Assembly (NCBI GenBank): GCA_932521035.1
Contig: OW051495.1
Coordinates: 7,688,001 to 7,752,000, forward strand
Reading direction: 5' to 3'
Source of the DNA: Oscheius dolichura
Lineage: Eukaryota > Nematoda > Chromadorea > Rhabditida > Rhabditidae
Length of the DNA stretch: 64,000 nucleotides
Under the pieces are notes generated by a model. The model saw nothing but the letters and a program-made list of their open reading frames with translations. It was not told the origin of the DNA and searched no databases. Made by a program: the position numbers and the translations under genes. Positions 1 to 11,296 of the stretch are shown piece by piece. Position 1 is the first letter of the stretch, and each line of letters opens with the position of its first letter.

Positions 1-445
1 GGGAGAGAGGGAGAGGGAGTTGGACTTTTGATCGCCAAATGGCTGCGGTAAACAACCAACAAACAGGGGCAAACCTTTTGCAGTGATCCAGTGCCATTTC
101 TGCAGAAAACTCTCTTCGAAAAGTTACAAGAAAACCACTAGAGACCCTCAAGTATTCCCTTTAAAGATGAAAACCGTTTCCGACCTCCCCTTTGGTAAAA
201 AATGTGGAGAACAGGGGGTCACACGTAGAGTCCGTTGAACTGGTTGAACTCGTCCAAAGTCACGCGTTTCTGTCTAACGAAGACCAAATGTTTTGAAAAA
301 CCACCGATGACGACATTTCAATAAATAACAGGCAAACTGAGCGAGAGCGAAAGATTTATTAAATAAACTTGTAAAAGAAGACATAGATCGGTCCTGGGAA
401 AGACAGTGGCGGCTTTTAACGTCCCCAACCTAAAAAAAGTAACCA
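1..445. other. Window edge, 3' flank of the small secreted peptide gene
   Basis: No coding sequence supported. It contains AATAAA-like words on both strands around 320-370 that could serve the peptide gene and a neighbour outside the window. Confidence 0.4.
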
Positions 446-1155
446 TTATTCATATATCTGGGAGTAAAACTTATCCATTCCCATCATTCCAGGATACCCC
501 ATACCGTACATCCCGTATCCTGAAAATTTGATTTAAAAAAATTAGATCTCAAGTGGTCGTTTAGCACGGTTTTTTTTCGCGCTCTAGAGGAAGTTCTAGC
601 TGGGGAGGGGACGTGAAGTTATATAAAGAATGACAATACGAACCGTAACCCATTCCCCATGGTCGGAAGCGTCTCATTCCAAAGCCTCCGTACATAGGCC
701 AACGCCTTTCACGGATGTGGGTCCTGAAATACAATAAATTAATTAAAGTTTGTTAGCCAACGCTGATTCACTTCAATTTTGAGGAAAAACTCTGTTATCC
801 ACAAAAATTGCTCATAAAGTTACTGTCTTATCAGATCGTATTAAAGAAATTTTAAAGGTATCAGTATGTAGAACTGTTCCCACGACCCTTGGGGGCACGA
901 CCACCTCGTTTTTCAAGCCAAATTTTACCTAGAGAGCTTTCTAGACAGCTTTCCAAGTGGTGTCAATGCATGCAGAAACGGGTTCAATAGTTGTAGCTGA
1001 TGCCTCCTCAGAGGGTCATTTTCACTTTAAACAAGAAGGAAAACTTACTCGTCACCGACAGCTCCGGCATCGGCATCAGCTTGGGTGAATTCGACGGCCA
1101 GAATACAGGCAACGAGGGCAGCAAAGAGAGCGAGGTAGACAAAAGAACGAGCCAT
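446..1155 (-). CDS. Small secreted Gly/Tyr/Met-rich peptide precursor (NLP/CNC-like)
   Basis: Three exons (1155-1049, 723-644, 519-446) join in phase and give about 86 residues. The N-terminus is a clear signal peptide (MARSFVYLALFAALVACIL). A short acidic stretch follows, then a dibasic site (RERR), then a mature part rich in Gly, Tyr, Met and Arg with repeated GYG/GMYG units. This layout is that of nematode neuropeptide-like or caenacin antimicrobial precursors secreted by the epidermis, but the exact family is inferred. A TATA box lies about 46 bp upstream of the ATG, fitting a strongly and inducibly expressed gene. Introns have normal GTAAG/TTTCAG borders. The precursor could equally be a structural cuticle peptide; only expression data would separate these roles. 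Confidence 0.7.
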
Positions 1156-1200
1156 TTTTGGTAATGGCAAGGGGTTGATGAGATTCGCGGTTCAGTAAAC

Positions 1201-1207
1201 TTTTATA
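1201..1207 (-). promoter_or_regulatory. TATA box of the small secreted peptide gene
   Basis: Read on the minus strand the sequence is TATAAAA, 46 bp upstream of the ATG at 1155. Spacing and orientation suit a core promoter. A comparable TATATAA lies upstream of the SXP/RAL-2 gene at 20538-20544. Confidence 0.6.
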
Positions 1208-4200
1208 CCCGAAATGAAGAAGAAAACAACAACAGAATGACGGAAGATCAAGGCTGGCTGATGGATGATGAAAAACAAATGAATGTTATTTTACGGGAGC
1301 GGGAGAAGAATTCAAAAGAAAACAATATGGGACCAGAGGAAAACAAAACAACTTCTTCGAATAGTATACATGAGAAGAAGAGAAATGGAATCAAGGATCA
1401 GTGATCGCCGGCCGTGATACCTATTTTGAGAAGAGCTGGACCAGCAAGGAGGGGGGGATTGAGACCGTTATATCAACATTTTATAATTTAGGACTTTGTA
1501 GTCGTTGTGATACATCATTGCCAGAAGGGTTTGGAGTTGTCTACTGGATTGAATTGTGGTCATCAGTTCAGAATAGTGGGAAGGCCCGGGCAGATGTTCT
1601 CGGACTGATGAGGACCGTAGAATTCTATCAATCTGAAAAGTTCCTCAAATTCTCAGAAGGGAAGGGGATGACTTACACTGGGGAAGTATTTTTCTCCAAG
1701 GATACTGGTCAAATTCCCAATGAGAGGAGATAAATTGGAAGAGAAGTGCAACAGGGTGTACTTGTTTCTCCACTGCTCTACGTCGCACATCCTGAAATGA
1801 ACCAGCTGGACTTTCGGCAGATGAGTAAAGAACCAAGTTGAGCAGTTTAAAACCTAGTTCAACTGCTCCAGGTGGAAGAAAAGCTATTCGTGGGAAATCG
1901 AGCACATTTACGGCTAAATTGAAAAGCAGGAACAACGATTTTTGGGTAGGAAGCCATTCGACTCCAAGACAACGTTATCTACGGAGCATCCTTTAGAATA
2001 GAGCCGTTTTGAGAACCGCAGACAACAGCTCTAGGTATTAGAGCAATATCAGCGCCTTGGAATCAGAAAATGGTCATTTTCCTATTTAAATGTGGATAAA
2101 CAGTTCCCATCTCTCATTACGGTTCTCTAGACCTCATCAGTTCTTACTGACCAAGTTTGTGGAAAGAGATCCCAGTCCATTTCACTCATATTATTGTAAT
2201 TCTCCTCATTATACATGGCAAACTGCTGCATTCGGACTAGATATGTGTCAGCGAAGCAGTGAAGATCGCTCCCGCAACCGTAACAAAAATTCTGCTGTCT
2301 CAAAAAGACATAAATAAGAAAGGAGTCGAAAAGACAACTTACAGTATGCAATACTTGATAAACCCGCTAATAAAGCGTTCAATTGGGTCGCGGGTCAGCA
2401 TTATAAACTTCCAGCTCTTCATATCTCTCAACCTGACGCGGATATTCTTGCTCATTTCTGTTATCGAGTGGAATTTGTTCGTGGCTCCACAAAATCTACA
2501 ATACGGTTGTTTTAATTGGAAGAAATAGGGAAGAATCCCCTACCTGTCAATTTCTTTCGGGGGCAATTTATTGCCCCTCGATCCTATGACCTCCACCCTT
2601 TCCAAATAGCATGTCAAGGCTTCTAATTCCGCTGCTAAGATTCCTCCAACGATGCAAGAAGCCAGGCCGACTCTAGGAGCTATCTGAAGGTATATTTACC
2701 TTTTTCGGAATGATATAGGTCAATTACCGCTATTTTCATGGGGATTTTAACGGAATTAGGGAGGCAATTACGACCATATCTGCATACATACGAAGGTTCC
2801 ACAAGGGTACTCTTCTCCCAAGTGATTTTAAGCTCCTCGGCCTCTAAATACCGCCTATCAGAGACGTCATACTCAGAAATGTCGGCGGGCGGGTTCTGGA
2901 ACGATTTTTTCGTTTGCTAATAGAAGAAAACTAACTGGCCATTTAAATGGTATAGGCCAGGGACCATTGATCCTTTCCAAAAGCCGAAAAACTAGAGGAA
3001 TAAGAAGAATACAGAACAAAAATCTGATCCTAGTCATTTGCATCATGGTAATTTGGGTGCGATGGAGTGGAAACGATAATCAAGCAGCGCATCGAAGTGG
3101 TCCATCGAAAGCGAGCGAAAGAAATGGCTGGGGTCAGCGTGGAACTTCCTTGATCGCACGTTATGACCTTGTTTTTCTATTGCTGTTTCTTTGGTCAGTA
3201 AACTTTCTTTTATTGAAAATTTCCATACGAGTAATCGTTATTACCTGGAAACCAATAGAAAAGTCACCGGGTCTCCGTAATCTTTCCGCTAACCCTCCCA
3301 GACAGACCTTGGAAAAAGACGCTGGACTCGAAGGCCCAGCTCTCCTCGGCTCTAGTTAACCCCCAATGCTACAACCCAGTCAAGAGCATTCAACGCTATG
3401 TGATGAAGAGACGACGTGGGGGGGGGGGGGGGGTGGTTCCCTACCCGGTTGACCGCCTCCCGGGTGTCACCCGAGTAAAATTGATAAGAAATATCACCCG
3501 GGTAATGTGCCAACCGGGCGAAGCTCTACCCGGCCGGGAGGAGGCTTCCCGGCTTGTAAACAGCGTGCAAAGTGGTCTTCCTTTTGTATATTTTGCTCGT
3601 TTTTAAAGAATTTTTGGCGTAGTTTTGTAGAGAATAGCCAGCCACTTTTTCCTATAACAGTCGGCGGCTATCCCAAGGAATCCCTTCTCATGAGGAAAAG
3701 AGCATTCGAATCGAGGAATAAGTACTTCTAAGTACACTTCGAAGCGGTGCCGGGGCCGATTCACTTCTGGTTCGAGAAGACGGCTCCTGGAAGTGGGCAG
3801 CAGCTCCTTTTGCCAGCATCCTCGAGTCTTCCTCGTCTCCGGGGTCTTCTGTGGCGTCTTTTCCCGCGGCTTTCCAGAGCCAGAAGTTGCCCGCTACTCG
3901 TGGCGGCAACATTGTTGGTGCGCGTACGCGTACTACTGAAGACGCCAGCAGAAGTAGCAGCCAATTGCCATAGCAAACCGCCAGAAAAAAGCGGAGAGCA
4001 CAGAAAAACTGCTGGAGAGAGAATACTCGTTGGGGGACGGATGGGCCTTGCACCGTTTAAATCCCGGCTTGTTGGAAGTGTTACACGGGCCAACTTCTAA
4101 TTTTCGTTGAATACTTTCAGAAAACCATGGAAACAAAGGAGAATTTCACAGAAAATCCTAATAGAACTAACAAGAAGAACAAGGAGAAGCCAAGGAAGTC

Positions 4201-4278
4201 AACCAAAGAGACCCAATAAAAACACAAGAGCCCTCTCCCAATTAGTACGAAAGCAAAAAAAGAAATGATAGATATACT
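1208..4278. other. Intergenic stretch with a poly-G tract and ACCCGG-rich segment
   Basis: I see no convincing gene in these 3 kb: open frames are short, overlap on both strands and lack splice-compatible neighbours. Positions 3418-3433 are an uninterrupted run of 16 G. The following 120 bp (3440-3560) carry many copies of CCCGG/ACCCGG words in both orientations. A GC-richer patch at 3740-3960 has overlapping open frames on both strands, but no signal peptide, family motif or splice logic supports any of them. Confidence 0.5.
3418..3433. repeat. Poly-G tract
   Basis: Sixteen consecutive G on the plus strand, directly before a segment rich in ACCCGG words. A second long G tract lies near 45870-45883. 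Such tracts can form G-quadruplexes and tend to be unstable in length. Confidence 0.8.
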
Positions 4279-4303
4279 TTTATTTCTGATCTGAAACAGA
4301 TCA

Positions 4304-5816
4304 CTAGGCCGGGCTGCTCTTCGTTCCGCTCTTAATAGGAAGAGGAGGGGGCGTCGGCTCTTTGGTGCGGCTGCGAGAGCGGCTCGGGCCAGCATTTTCC
4401 TTGCCGGGGCTGGATTTCTTCGTGTCCGGCTTCTTCTGCGGCGTCTTCTTGGGCGTCGACTTCGGAGTCTTCTCGGCCGTCTTCTCCGGAGTCTTCTCAA
4501 CGGCAGGCGGCGAAGTCAGACCAACAGGAGGGGCGGGAGAAGGGAGCCGGCCCTTGTTCGGCATGTCCAGTGCGAAGATTTGGCGGGCGACGTCGTCCAT
4601 CAACGGCCTGGCAGACGGGTCGTAGTCCAGACAGCCATAGAAGATTTTCTGGAGGGGCTGGGGCCACGTCTCCTCGATCTTGGGCATATTTTCCAGCTTC
4701 ATCGAGTTCAGCGTCACCCGTACTTCCGCCTCGGTCAGGTTCATGTACGGCTTCTTCAAATTCCGATTGATAAGCTCGAAGACGACCATGGCGAAGCTCC
4801 ACGTGTCAGAGGCCACCGTGTACCTAAAATTACAACTGTATGAGAGGAAGAGGACAGCAAAACGTACTTGTGAGACTTAATGGCCTCTGGAGCCGACCAA
4901 CGAACCGTAATCTTCGAGGTGGGGGTGAGCTGGATGGCGACGGCCTTCTCCGAGAGTCCGAAGTCTCCAATCTTGACTTCATCCGTGTTCATGTTGTAGA
5001 GGATGTTGCGGCCGGCGAGGTCCCGATGGACGTATCCCATCGAGTGAACCCATGACAGGCCAAGGGCAACTTGGTAGATGCAGCGGACAATCTGGCCATC
5101 GTTCATGGCTGAAAATGCAAGAATAAGAAAGGTGAAATCTCAAAAAACCAACGTTTGACGAAGTCCAGCAGAGTGCCGCTCATCAGTTCCAGGAAGAGGC
5201 AGTCCTGGCCTACGGCGAAGTTGGCTCCGAAGATGCGCACGATGCAGGCGTGATCCGCCAACTCCTTCATCGTGGCGTTCTCGCGCCTCAGCATCTGTTT
5301 CTCCTCGGCGACGGCCTTGGCCATCTTCTCCTGCTCCTGGGGCGTGGCGGTGGCGAAGTTTTCCGGCATCTTCGGCTCTTTGACGGCCACGGGTATCTCG
5401 CGGTAGAGTCCTTTGCTGACGATTCCAAAATTGCCGCCTCCAATCTTGACCAGGTTCTGGATGTCCTTCTTGGTAATCGCGTAGAGGTCCATCTTGATCG
5501 GGCGACGCTTCTCCTTGCCGTTGTTGTAGTAGTGGCGGTAGGCTTCTCCAATGGTCGCGAACTTAGTCGTCACTCCCGGTAGGCAGTGGTACGTCTCATC
5601 AGGGAGATTGACGGACGCAACGAGCGTCTTCGCTACGGCTCCCTTCTCATTTGTAAAGATGACGTAGCCTTGATCATCCATCGTCAGGAGGCAGTCGCCG
5701 TTCACTGGAAGCTCCTGGAGGGGGTCCATCGGCTTCACGTGGTAGAAGTGACGTCCGAGCTCCTTCGCCGCACACTGTAAGAGGACCGCCAAAATTGTTT
5801 CAATTGGGATCATCAT
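4304..5816 (-). CDS. SH2-like plus protein tyrosine kinase (Fer/Fes-like, nematode type)
   Basis: Exons 5816-5153, 5108-4868 and 4823-4304 join in phase to 474 residues. A degenerate SH2-like segment (about 15-100, with the RHFYHV start) is followed by a kinase domain (about 110-390). The domain shows glycine loop GGGNFGIV, ATP lysine in VAVK, catalytic loop HRDLAGRN, DFG, and APE in SAPEAI. All catalytic residues are present, so the kinase is probably active. The arginine of the SH2 FLVR motif is not seen (CLLT instead). The basic tail has Lys-Thr-Pro repeats (KTPEKTAEKTPK) and ends PPPLPIKSG. The start follows a TTTTCCAG acceptor, as for SL trans-splicing. AATAAA is at 4284-4279. Exons are GC-rich compared with neighbours. 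Similar kinases are expanded and often sperm-expressed in nematodes (family knowledge). Confidence 0.88.
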
Positions 5817-6815
5817 TCCTGGAAAATAACGGCGATTAATAAGAAGAAGAGAAGAAGAAAATGGTAAAATAGTCAACGTGGGCCCGTCTCACTGTCAAAA
5901 TCGGGGTTGGACAAAAGGCGCGATCATTTCCATGCCAATTTACAAGCCACGCGGTCTGTGGGCTAACTTTTGTAGATTTTACATGGTTACAGCGTTCCAC
6001 CTCGAGTGTGTGACCTGTTACAGGCGACGCTCTTGGCTTTCAAAAGAGTTCTGGATACTAGGACGGCAATTGAATGGTACGCGCACCAGCGCCGCCTGCA
6101 AATGGCAGAAGAGCGCTACGAAGGTTCTTTAAAACGGAGAAATTGCCAGAATTTATTGCAATGCGCTGATCTCATTCTGTTCGTGCTCGTTGACTATAGG
6201 CAAAGCTGGCAAGAGCGCCAAGAAAGCAGCAAGAAAGCAGCCGAAAGTAGCGCACGAGTAACAGAAAAGTAGCAAACAAACTGACCTAGCGAAGTAGACG
6301 AACCGTCTATTGGCTAGATGTCAGATAGGAATGACTGGCTTCTCGCTTTTCTGACCCTGTTTACCGTTGTTTGACAGGAAATTACCCGGTCGACTACGGT
6401 ATTTGACTAGTTTTTCGCTTCTTTCTCCAACTTCGACCGGGAGATTACAAGGAATTGACGAGTTGACATGACCAATTGACCATTTTCTACCGGCACCGGG
6501 AAATTCGGGTCGATTTCTCCGATTCAATCAGGGGCGACGAGAAAGAGCGGCATCGTGGTCCCCATCTCTCATAGCGCCTGGTTTTATGACTGAAAATGCG
6601 CAAGTGATAGCTCAGATTGTTCGTCACGGTCTGCGCTATTACGTTGTGATAGAACTATTGAGGGCAGAAGAAATGAGTTCCGGCAACCAGAAAGTTAGGC
6701 ATGTGAGTCGCTAGGGGAAATACTGCGCGCTTGCCGATTTCTTACCGCTATTGATTAGAGGTCAAAAGGGGCGGTAGATGAGTAATTCAGTAACAACATT
6801 TATTGGCCAGTCGGC
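5817..6815. other. Intergenic region upstream of the kinase
   Basis: About 1 kb separates the kinase start from the 3' end of the coiled-coil gene on the same strand. A plus-strand open stretch around 6006-6272 encodes a basic, Gln/Arg/Ala-rich peptide. It has no ATG start, splice support or recognised motif, so I do not call it. ACCCGG/GACCGGG words resembling those at 3440-3560 recur near 6385 and 6445. Confidence 0.4.
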
Positions 6816-7299
6816 TCATTTGAAAAGATAGAATTGACACCGACGCCGATTCTCTATCAAAACTGCTAGCCAAGAATTTTCTTCATCATTCTGCGGAGCC
6901 AAGAGAGTTTCTTCTTTGGCGGATCCTGATGATCCTGATGATGAGACCGGCAATTCTTTCTCCTTTTCCTTTTCTTCCAGCAGACGAACACGTTCCTTCT
7001 TCTCTTCCTATAATTTCATGTCGTGTTCCAAAAACTATATAACCGATTACTTGTAACTTTTGACATTCTTTTTTCGGTTCTCCCAACTTTTCTTCCTTCT
7101 TGTATATGCCAAAACTACGAGGGGTAGTCGTCCATTTAGCAGACCGGCTACCAAACTTGGGGTGCTCTTCTTTTTCCCTCTTCTTTCTCATAATTTCCTC
7201 GTCCTTCTTGGCATTCTCTTGCTGCATGATATGATACTGAATCCACTTTTGTTTTTCCTCTTCCCTCCTTCGATATTCTTCTTCTAGCTTTCTGTTCAT
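6816..7299 (-). CDS. Small charged coiled-coil protein
   Basis: Two exons (7299-7051 and 7007-6816) join in phase across a 43-bp intron (donor GTAATC, acceptor AATTATAG) and give 146 residues. Nearly the whole N-terminal half is Glu/Lys/Arg-rich helix (MNRKLEEEYRRREEEKQKW) with coiled-coil periodicity. It is followed by a Lys/Glu stretch (EEKKERVRLLEEKEKEKE), a Ser/Gly linker and a short C-terminus ending QFYLFK. No enzymatic motif is visible. The ATG lies a few bases after a TTATAG acceptor, so it may be a trans-spliced start or follow an undetected 5' exon. AATAAA is at 6804-6799. Function unknown; a structural or adaptor role is only a guess. Confidence 0.6.
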
Positions 7300-7597
7300 T
7301 TTCCCTATAAGACGTGAATTTATCCTGGTTCCACGAAATGCTATAGAAAGTCAAGGAAGTTACAGATTGTTGAGTACAGAAGCCTTATTTTGATGAGAAA
7401 TTGAAAATAATACCGGAAACACACTTGGAAGAGTGAGGGATGTGATCAGAATTAAAGAAATGAAAATTTCGTCATATTTTATTTAGAAAATGCAGTGAAA
7501 TTGAGCTGTAAGGGGGGGAAAATTAAAGTGAAACTTGAAAGACGAAAAGTAAACAACACTGTGGCGGGAAAAACACGGCATACACGGCATATTGTGT

Positions 7598-7742
7598 TTA
7601 GGGCACGAATATCACGTTGTCCACCCAGTTGTAACCCGCTGGCAGGCCCTGTTCAGCTCCGATAATATCCATTTCAAGCAGGAAATTATGATATTCTAGT
7701 AGTCTGTCTTGTTGTATACATAATTCCATTTGTATTGATATT
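7598..7742 (-). CDS. Orphan 3'-terminal coding exon, gene unknown
   Basis: Behind a CTCAG acceptor an open frame of 47 codons runs to TAA, ending in the peptide GYNWVDNVIFVP, with AATAAA at 7483-7478. The composition looks coding (IQQDRLLEYHNFLLEMDII). It lies downstream of the str-type receptor on the same strand but in a phase that does not join that receptor's last exon. It may be the end of a short separate gene, starting for example at the internal ATG (7729), or a remnant. Confidence 0.3.
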
Positions 7743-7813
7743 CTGAGGAGTTATTGCGGACTCCCTATTATGATTATCCACCTTACGGCCGAGGACAAGC
7801 CGAAATAGAGGGT

Positions 7814-9130
7814 TTATTCTATTCTAAAGTTTGTCACCTTCTTTATTGCGCTTCTGTAGTCCGTGACGCATAAAAAAATACAAAGTGGATCCAAAACCTG
7901 GGCGATATTCATGGCATCCCCACAGAGGAGAAGATAATTCCCGACGTTGACGTGGAAAATAGACAGGACGATGGCTAGGATAACAGGAGTGGCGTTAAAT
8001 ATTATGGGACAGAGTGACTGCAAAGTGAGGAGGACGTAAAGACGGTAGTGGAGATGGATAGTCGAATTGGCTATGCGCTCTTGTTCGGCGAGACGATGAC
8101 GAATTCCGAACCAGGCATAGGCTATAAATACGTTGACACAGGCATTCAAACCGCCGTTGATGGAAAGAGACACCGCCAGGTTGATATTCAACCCATCGTC
8201 GTACTGAAAATTGCCTTTTACACTGTAAAACTCGATAAAATTCTGTTTCTGGTCATCTTATAGGACATTTTTGGTATCAAAAAGTAGCCCATACTTTTTC
8301 TCTATAAGAGTCGCTACACAGTACAAGCTATCGCACTAAGTTGAAGAGATGGGGGATCATAATATTGTGATCTCGGCGCACTGGACAAAGTTGATAGGGG
8401 AAAAGGCTACAACTAGAGAAATGTCGCGATAAAGAGGTGATAAAATGTTGTAGGAATTTTGCCAATCATCTTACCATAAATGATCCTCCAATGTAGCCAA
8501 CATCCTCTATAGTCCGTCCCGTAAGATTAAACAATATCTCTCTGTATTCCTTGTCCGTTGTCTCTGTGGGATGAAGGAGCCAAGCATCGAAAATGGTGAA
8601 CGCTTCCAGAAAGACGGTTAACGCCCCAAGAAGCAGGATATGTGACCACTTTCGGAAGAAAAATGACCTTCTAAATGTTTAAATACTTTTTAATGTGAAC
8701 ATACTGTGAGAAGACCGTCAGCCGGTAGAGAAAACTCCAACAAATAATAAACAAATTCAGATGGAAGAGTCCAATAAAGGCATAGATTAGCCAGATGTGA
8801 ACAGTACGGGGGAAGATTCCAACGGTGGAAAAGAAGAGATATCCGGCTCGGTGGGTGGGAATGTACCAATTCTTAAGAATACTCATATATTGATCTGATC
8901 CAGGAGCTCTGGAAGAGCGCTGAAAGGTCAAAAATTCAGGATAAACTCACTTCTAGAAGGAAAAATTGTGTAGAAGAATAGAGAGCAGCGTTAAAAGTGT
9001 AGGCGAATAAGAAATACTTATAGGAACCCATTAAATCGGAAGAATAGCCAAGAATTAGGAAGAGAAGGAACACATTGAAGGTCACGGCGAGGGATGCGGC
9101 GGAAAGTTGAAATATTTGATGGATATTCAT
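7814..9130 (-). CDS. Seven-transmembrane chemoreceptor, str/srd-type
   Basis: Four exons (9130-8951, 8919-8705, 8670-8475, 8203-7814) join in consistent phases to 326 residues. The start MNIHQIFQLSAASLAVTFN follows directly on a TCTTTCAG acceptor and leads into TM1. LGYSSDLMGSYKYFLF matches the GSYKY-type motif after TM1 of Str-superfamily receptors. The last exon carries TM6 and TM7 and the closing pattern PLCIFLCVTDYR typical of the superfamily C-terminus. Such G-protein-coupled receptors act in sensory cilia of chemosensory neurons (family knowledge). The stop codon overlaps an AATAAA (7818-7813). The intron between exons 3 and 4 (271 bp) is the only long one. The exact subfamily (str, srd or srj) needs a profile search. 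Confidence 0.8.
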
Positions 9131-9656
9131 CTGAAAGACGCGTTAATTTCTGTTGGGGGTTGATGAGACAAAATAGAGTAGAGTACGGCGGATAGATGGG
9201 CATTGTCACCTGGACGCGTGGCAGAATGGCTGTGATTCTTATTTTCTCGCTTTGATCTGATATTGCTGCTTGTTATCGGAAACGGGGCGAATTAATGAAA
9301 TTAACCCCCACGGTGGGCCAGCTGTAGCACGTTTCAAGAAATGACACGGCAGTGGGTACACTGAACTATAAAGGCCCGTTCAATTTGTACCTCGTAGATT
9401 ATTAAATTATCTTCCCCGTGTGTGAGTAGATCACATCAAATGTGAGCTGAGGAATTTTGAAAGGTCCAAACTAGAAAGAGTAGAAATGGCAACAGTGTGA
9501 TCTGAGAAAAGGGAGTGGTTTTCTTCTGGACTTTTAGTAATGCCTATTGGAATCCTCGAGAAACAATTGTGGGAAGTATATATTTGTGTAGGCGTTACCA
9601 TACCACATAGACGTAACCGACTAGTATTTTATTATCATCAATCACTCCCACAGGCT

Positions 9657-10533
9657 CTACACAGTATCACTTCTATTGAATGGAAGAGGCCTCTGTTTTC
9701 TCGTGGAAGAAGTTTGCGGATAGAGGAGGAATAGAGCCAACTGACTGGTTGAAATGGCCGTAGTAATGTAGTTCGGCGCCTAAAATACCCCATTCTTCCC
9801 ATTTCTTCATCCAAAACTGACTTGTATTACAAAATCGTCGACAATAATTCCATACAGAAGCCATTGAACCGAGACCAAGAAACTTGCGATGCAGACAAGA
9901 AGCGGCATGGATTCGGTGCTCTTCGTCCGTAGCACTTCGCCAATGGAAGCCAATGGAGCGCCAATGGTGGCCACGTTCAGCAACATACAGAAAGTGATGA
10001 GGATGTCGACGGCCAACCCGGTACGGTGGAAATAATTGAGGCAGAAAACCATAGAGACAATGACGGCTAACTCGAAGGCAATGGCTTTCCGGACGAAATT
10101 TTGAATCACCTGTAATGATACTGTTTTTTGCGTTTATATTAAAGATTACTGTAAAATCACCAATTTTGAGTGATGGCGTCCCACAACAAAAGAGAATAGA
10201 GTGTTACGGTAAATCAACTTGAAAACTCACTCTATTTTTCAGCATACTGTAATAGTAGACAAGATACGACGTCTGAAGCAGGAATCCAACACCATTACAA
10301 AAGACAATGACACTATCCTCCATAAAAAGTCCGTATTGCAGCCAAAAAGCACAGGAGAGGAAGCCGACCAGGAACAGAGCTCCCGAAGTGGTATCCGAAC
10401 TGCCCAGTCGATGGATACGCTTACAAATAGAGATGCCGCAGAGGTAAAGACCAAAGGCGGAAGCTACAGCCGTCATGGAAAGATACGGTAGGATGATTTT
10501 AGCCACCATGCTGGCGATATAGACGATATTCAT
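9657..10533 (-). CDS. SWEET-type sugar transporter (MtN3/saliva family)
   Basis: Exons 10533-10231, 10109-9822 and 9779-9657 join in phase 0 to 237 residues, a normal length for animal SWEETs. Both MtN3 triple-helix units are visible. The first has LYLCGISICKRIHRLGSSDT followed by FLSCAFWLQYGLF. The second has DILITFCMLLNVATIGAPLAS and VLRTKSTESMPLLVCIAS followed by SVQWLLYGI. The C-terminal TM7 segment is APNYITTAISTSQLALF. These are the conserved SWEET positions for bidirectional mono- or disaccharide transport across membranes. The ATG sits just behind a TTTTTCAG acceptor. Neighbours are unrelated. All introns are short, except for the 121-bp first intron and the 42-bp second. Confidence 0.92.
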
Positions 10534-11296
10534 CCTGAAAAACTGAAATGATTAATCATTTTTTGGAATTGTTTACAAAGTACTTTACAAAGAAGATAGC
10601 CATTGGTATTGATGACCGTAATCAAGGGTCACCTTCTCCCGACTCGCACTACTTATTAGGGAGACTGGCAACGCTTGTGGAACCAATAGAAGGCTCGCTG
10701 GCGTCTCCCATTAGAGTTTCAATCCACAGGAAACTTTCGAGTTTTTTTTGAGATTTGTTATACTACCAAAAAGGTAATTTTCGGCTGCCTACAGGTAGCC
10801 AGAGCATTCGGAAAGCCCCAGGGAGATTCTTTGGGTCCGGCTGCCAACAATGAGGTACACATTGTATACTACACAATGGGTGGCCCTTCCAAAAACCCGA
10901 ATGAGCTACGGTAGCAAGCTGTTAGGCGCCTTTTTTAATTGGTAAAAACTTAATAGGGATCGTTTTAAGGTTTTAGAGAGACACCGCGTCGTTGTTCGTC
11001 TTGTATTGTGTAATAGTCGAACCTTTGTTAAAAGAAAAGAGGAAAACAGCGGAACAACCAGCAGACTTCGAAAGTCAGAGGACTTCGAAAGCAGTGCAGC
11101 TTGCAATTATGGCCATTCTCAGCCGTTGGGCAGAAACGATGCGGCCGTGGTATTTTTACCGGTTAGTTTTGTTAAAAAAACCCGTAAGAAATCGAGAAAA
11201 ATCTGGTCCAGCCATCTTTTGACTTTATCCTGTCAATAAAAGCACAGCTTTCCGGTCATTGTTCTCTCCTTCTTTCTCCAGCAGCGACCGTTAGCT
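10534..11296. other. Divergent promoter region between the SWEET and PTP genes
   Basis: The SWEET gene reads left and the PTP gene reads right, so these 760 bp must hold both promoters. I see AT-rich DNA, a GC-richer patch near 10620-10750 and pyrimidine-rich DNA before the PTP start, but no recognisable TATA box or operator. No further gene is supported. Confidence 0.4.

Noticed and set aside
3688-4100. Overlapping open frames of 110-121 codons on both strands
   Set aside because: The GC-rich patch makes long open frames likely; codon content is Arg/Ser-biased and no start context, signal peptide or motif is present.
6006-6272. Plus-strand open stretch with a helical, Arg/Gln-rich peptide
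   Set aside because: No ATG, no splice sites and no similarity that I recognise; it lies between two minus-strand genes.
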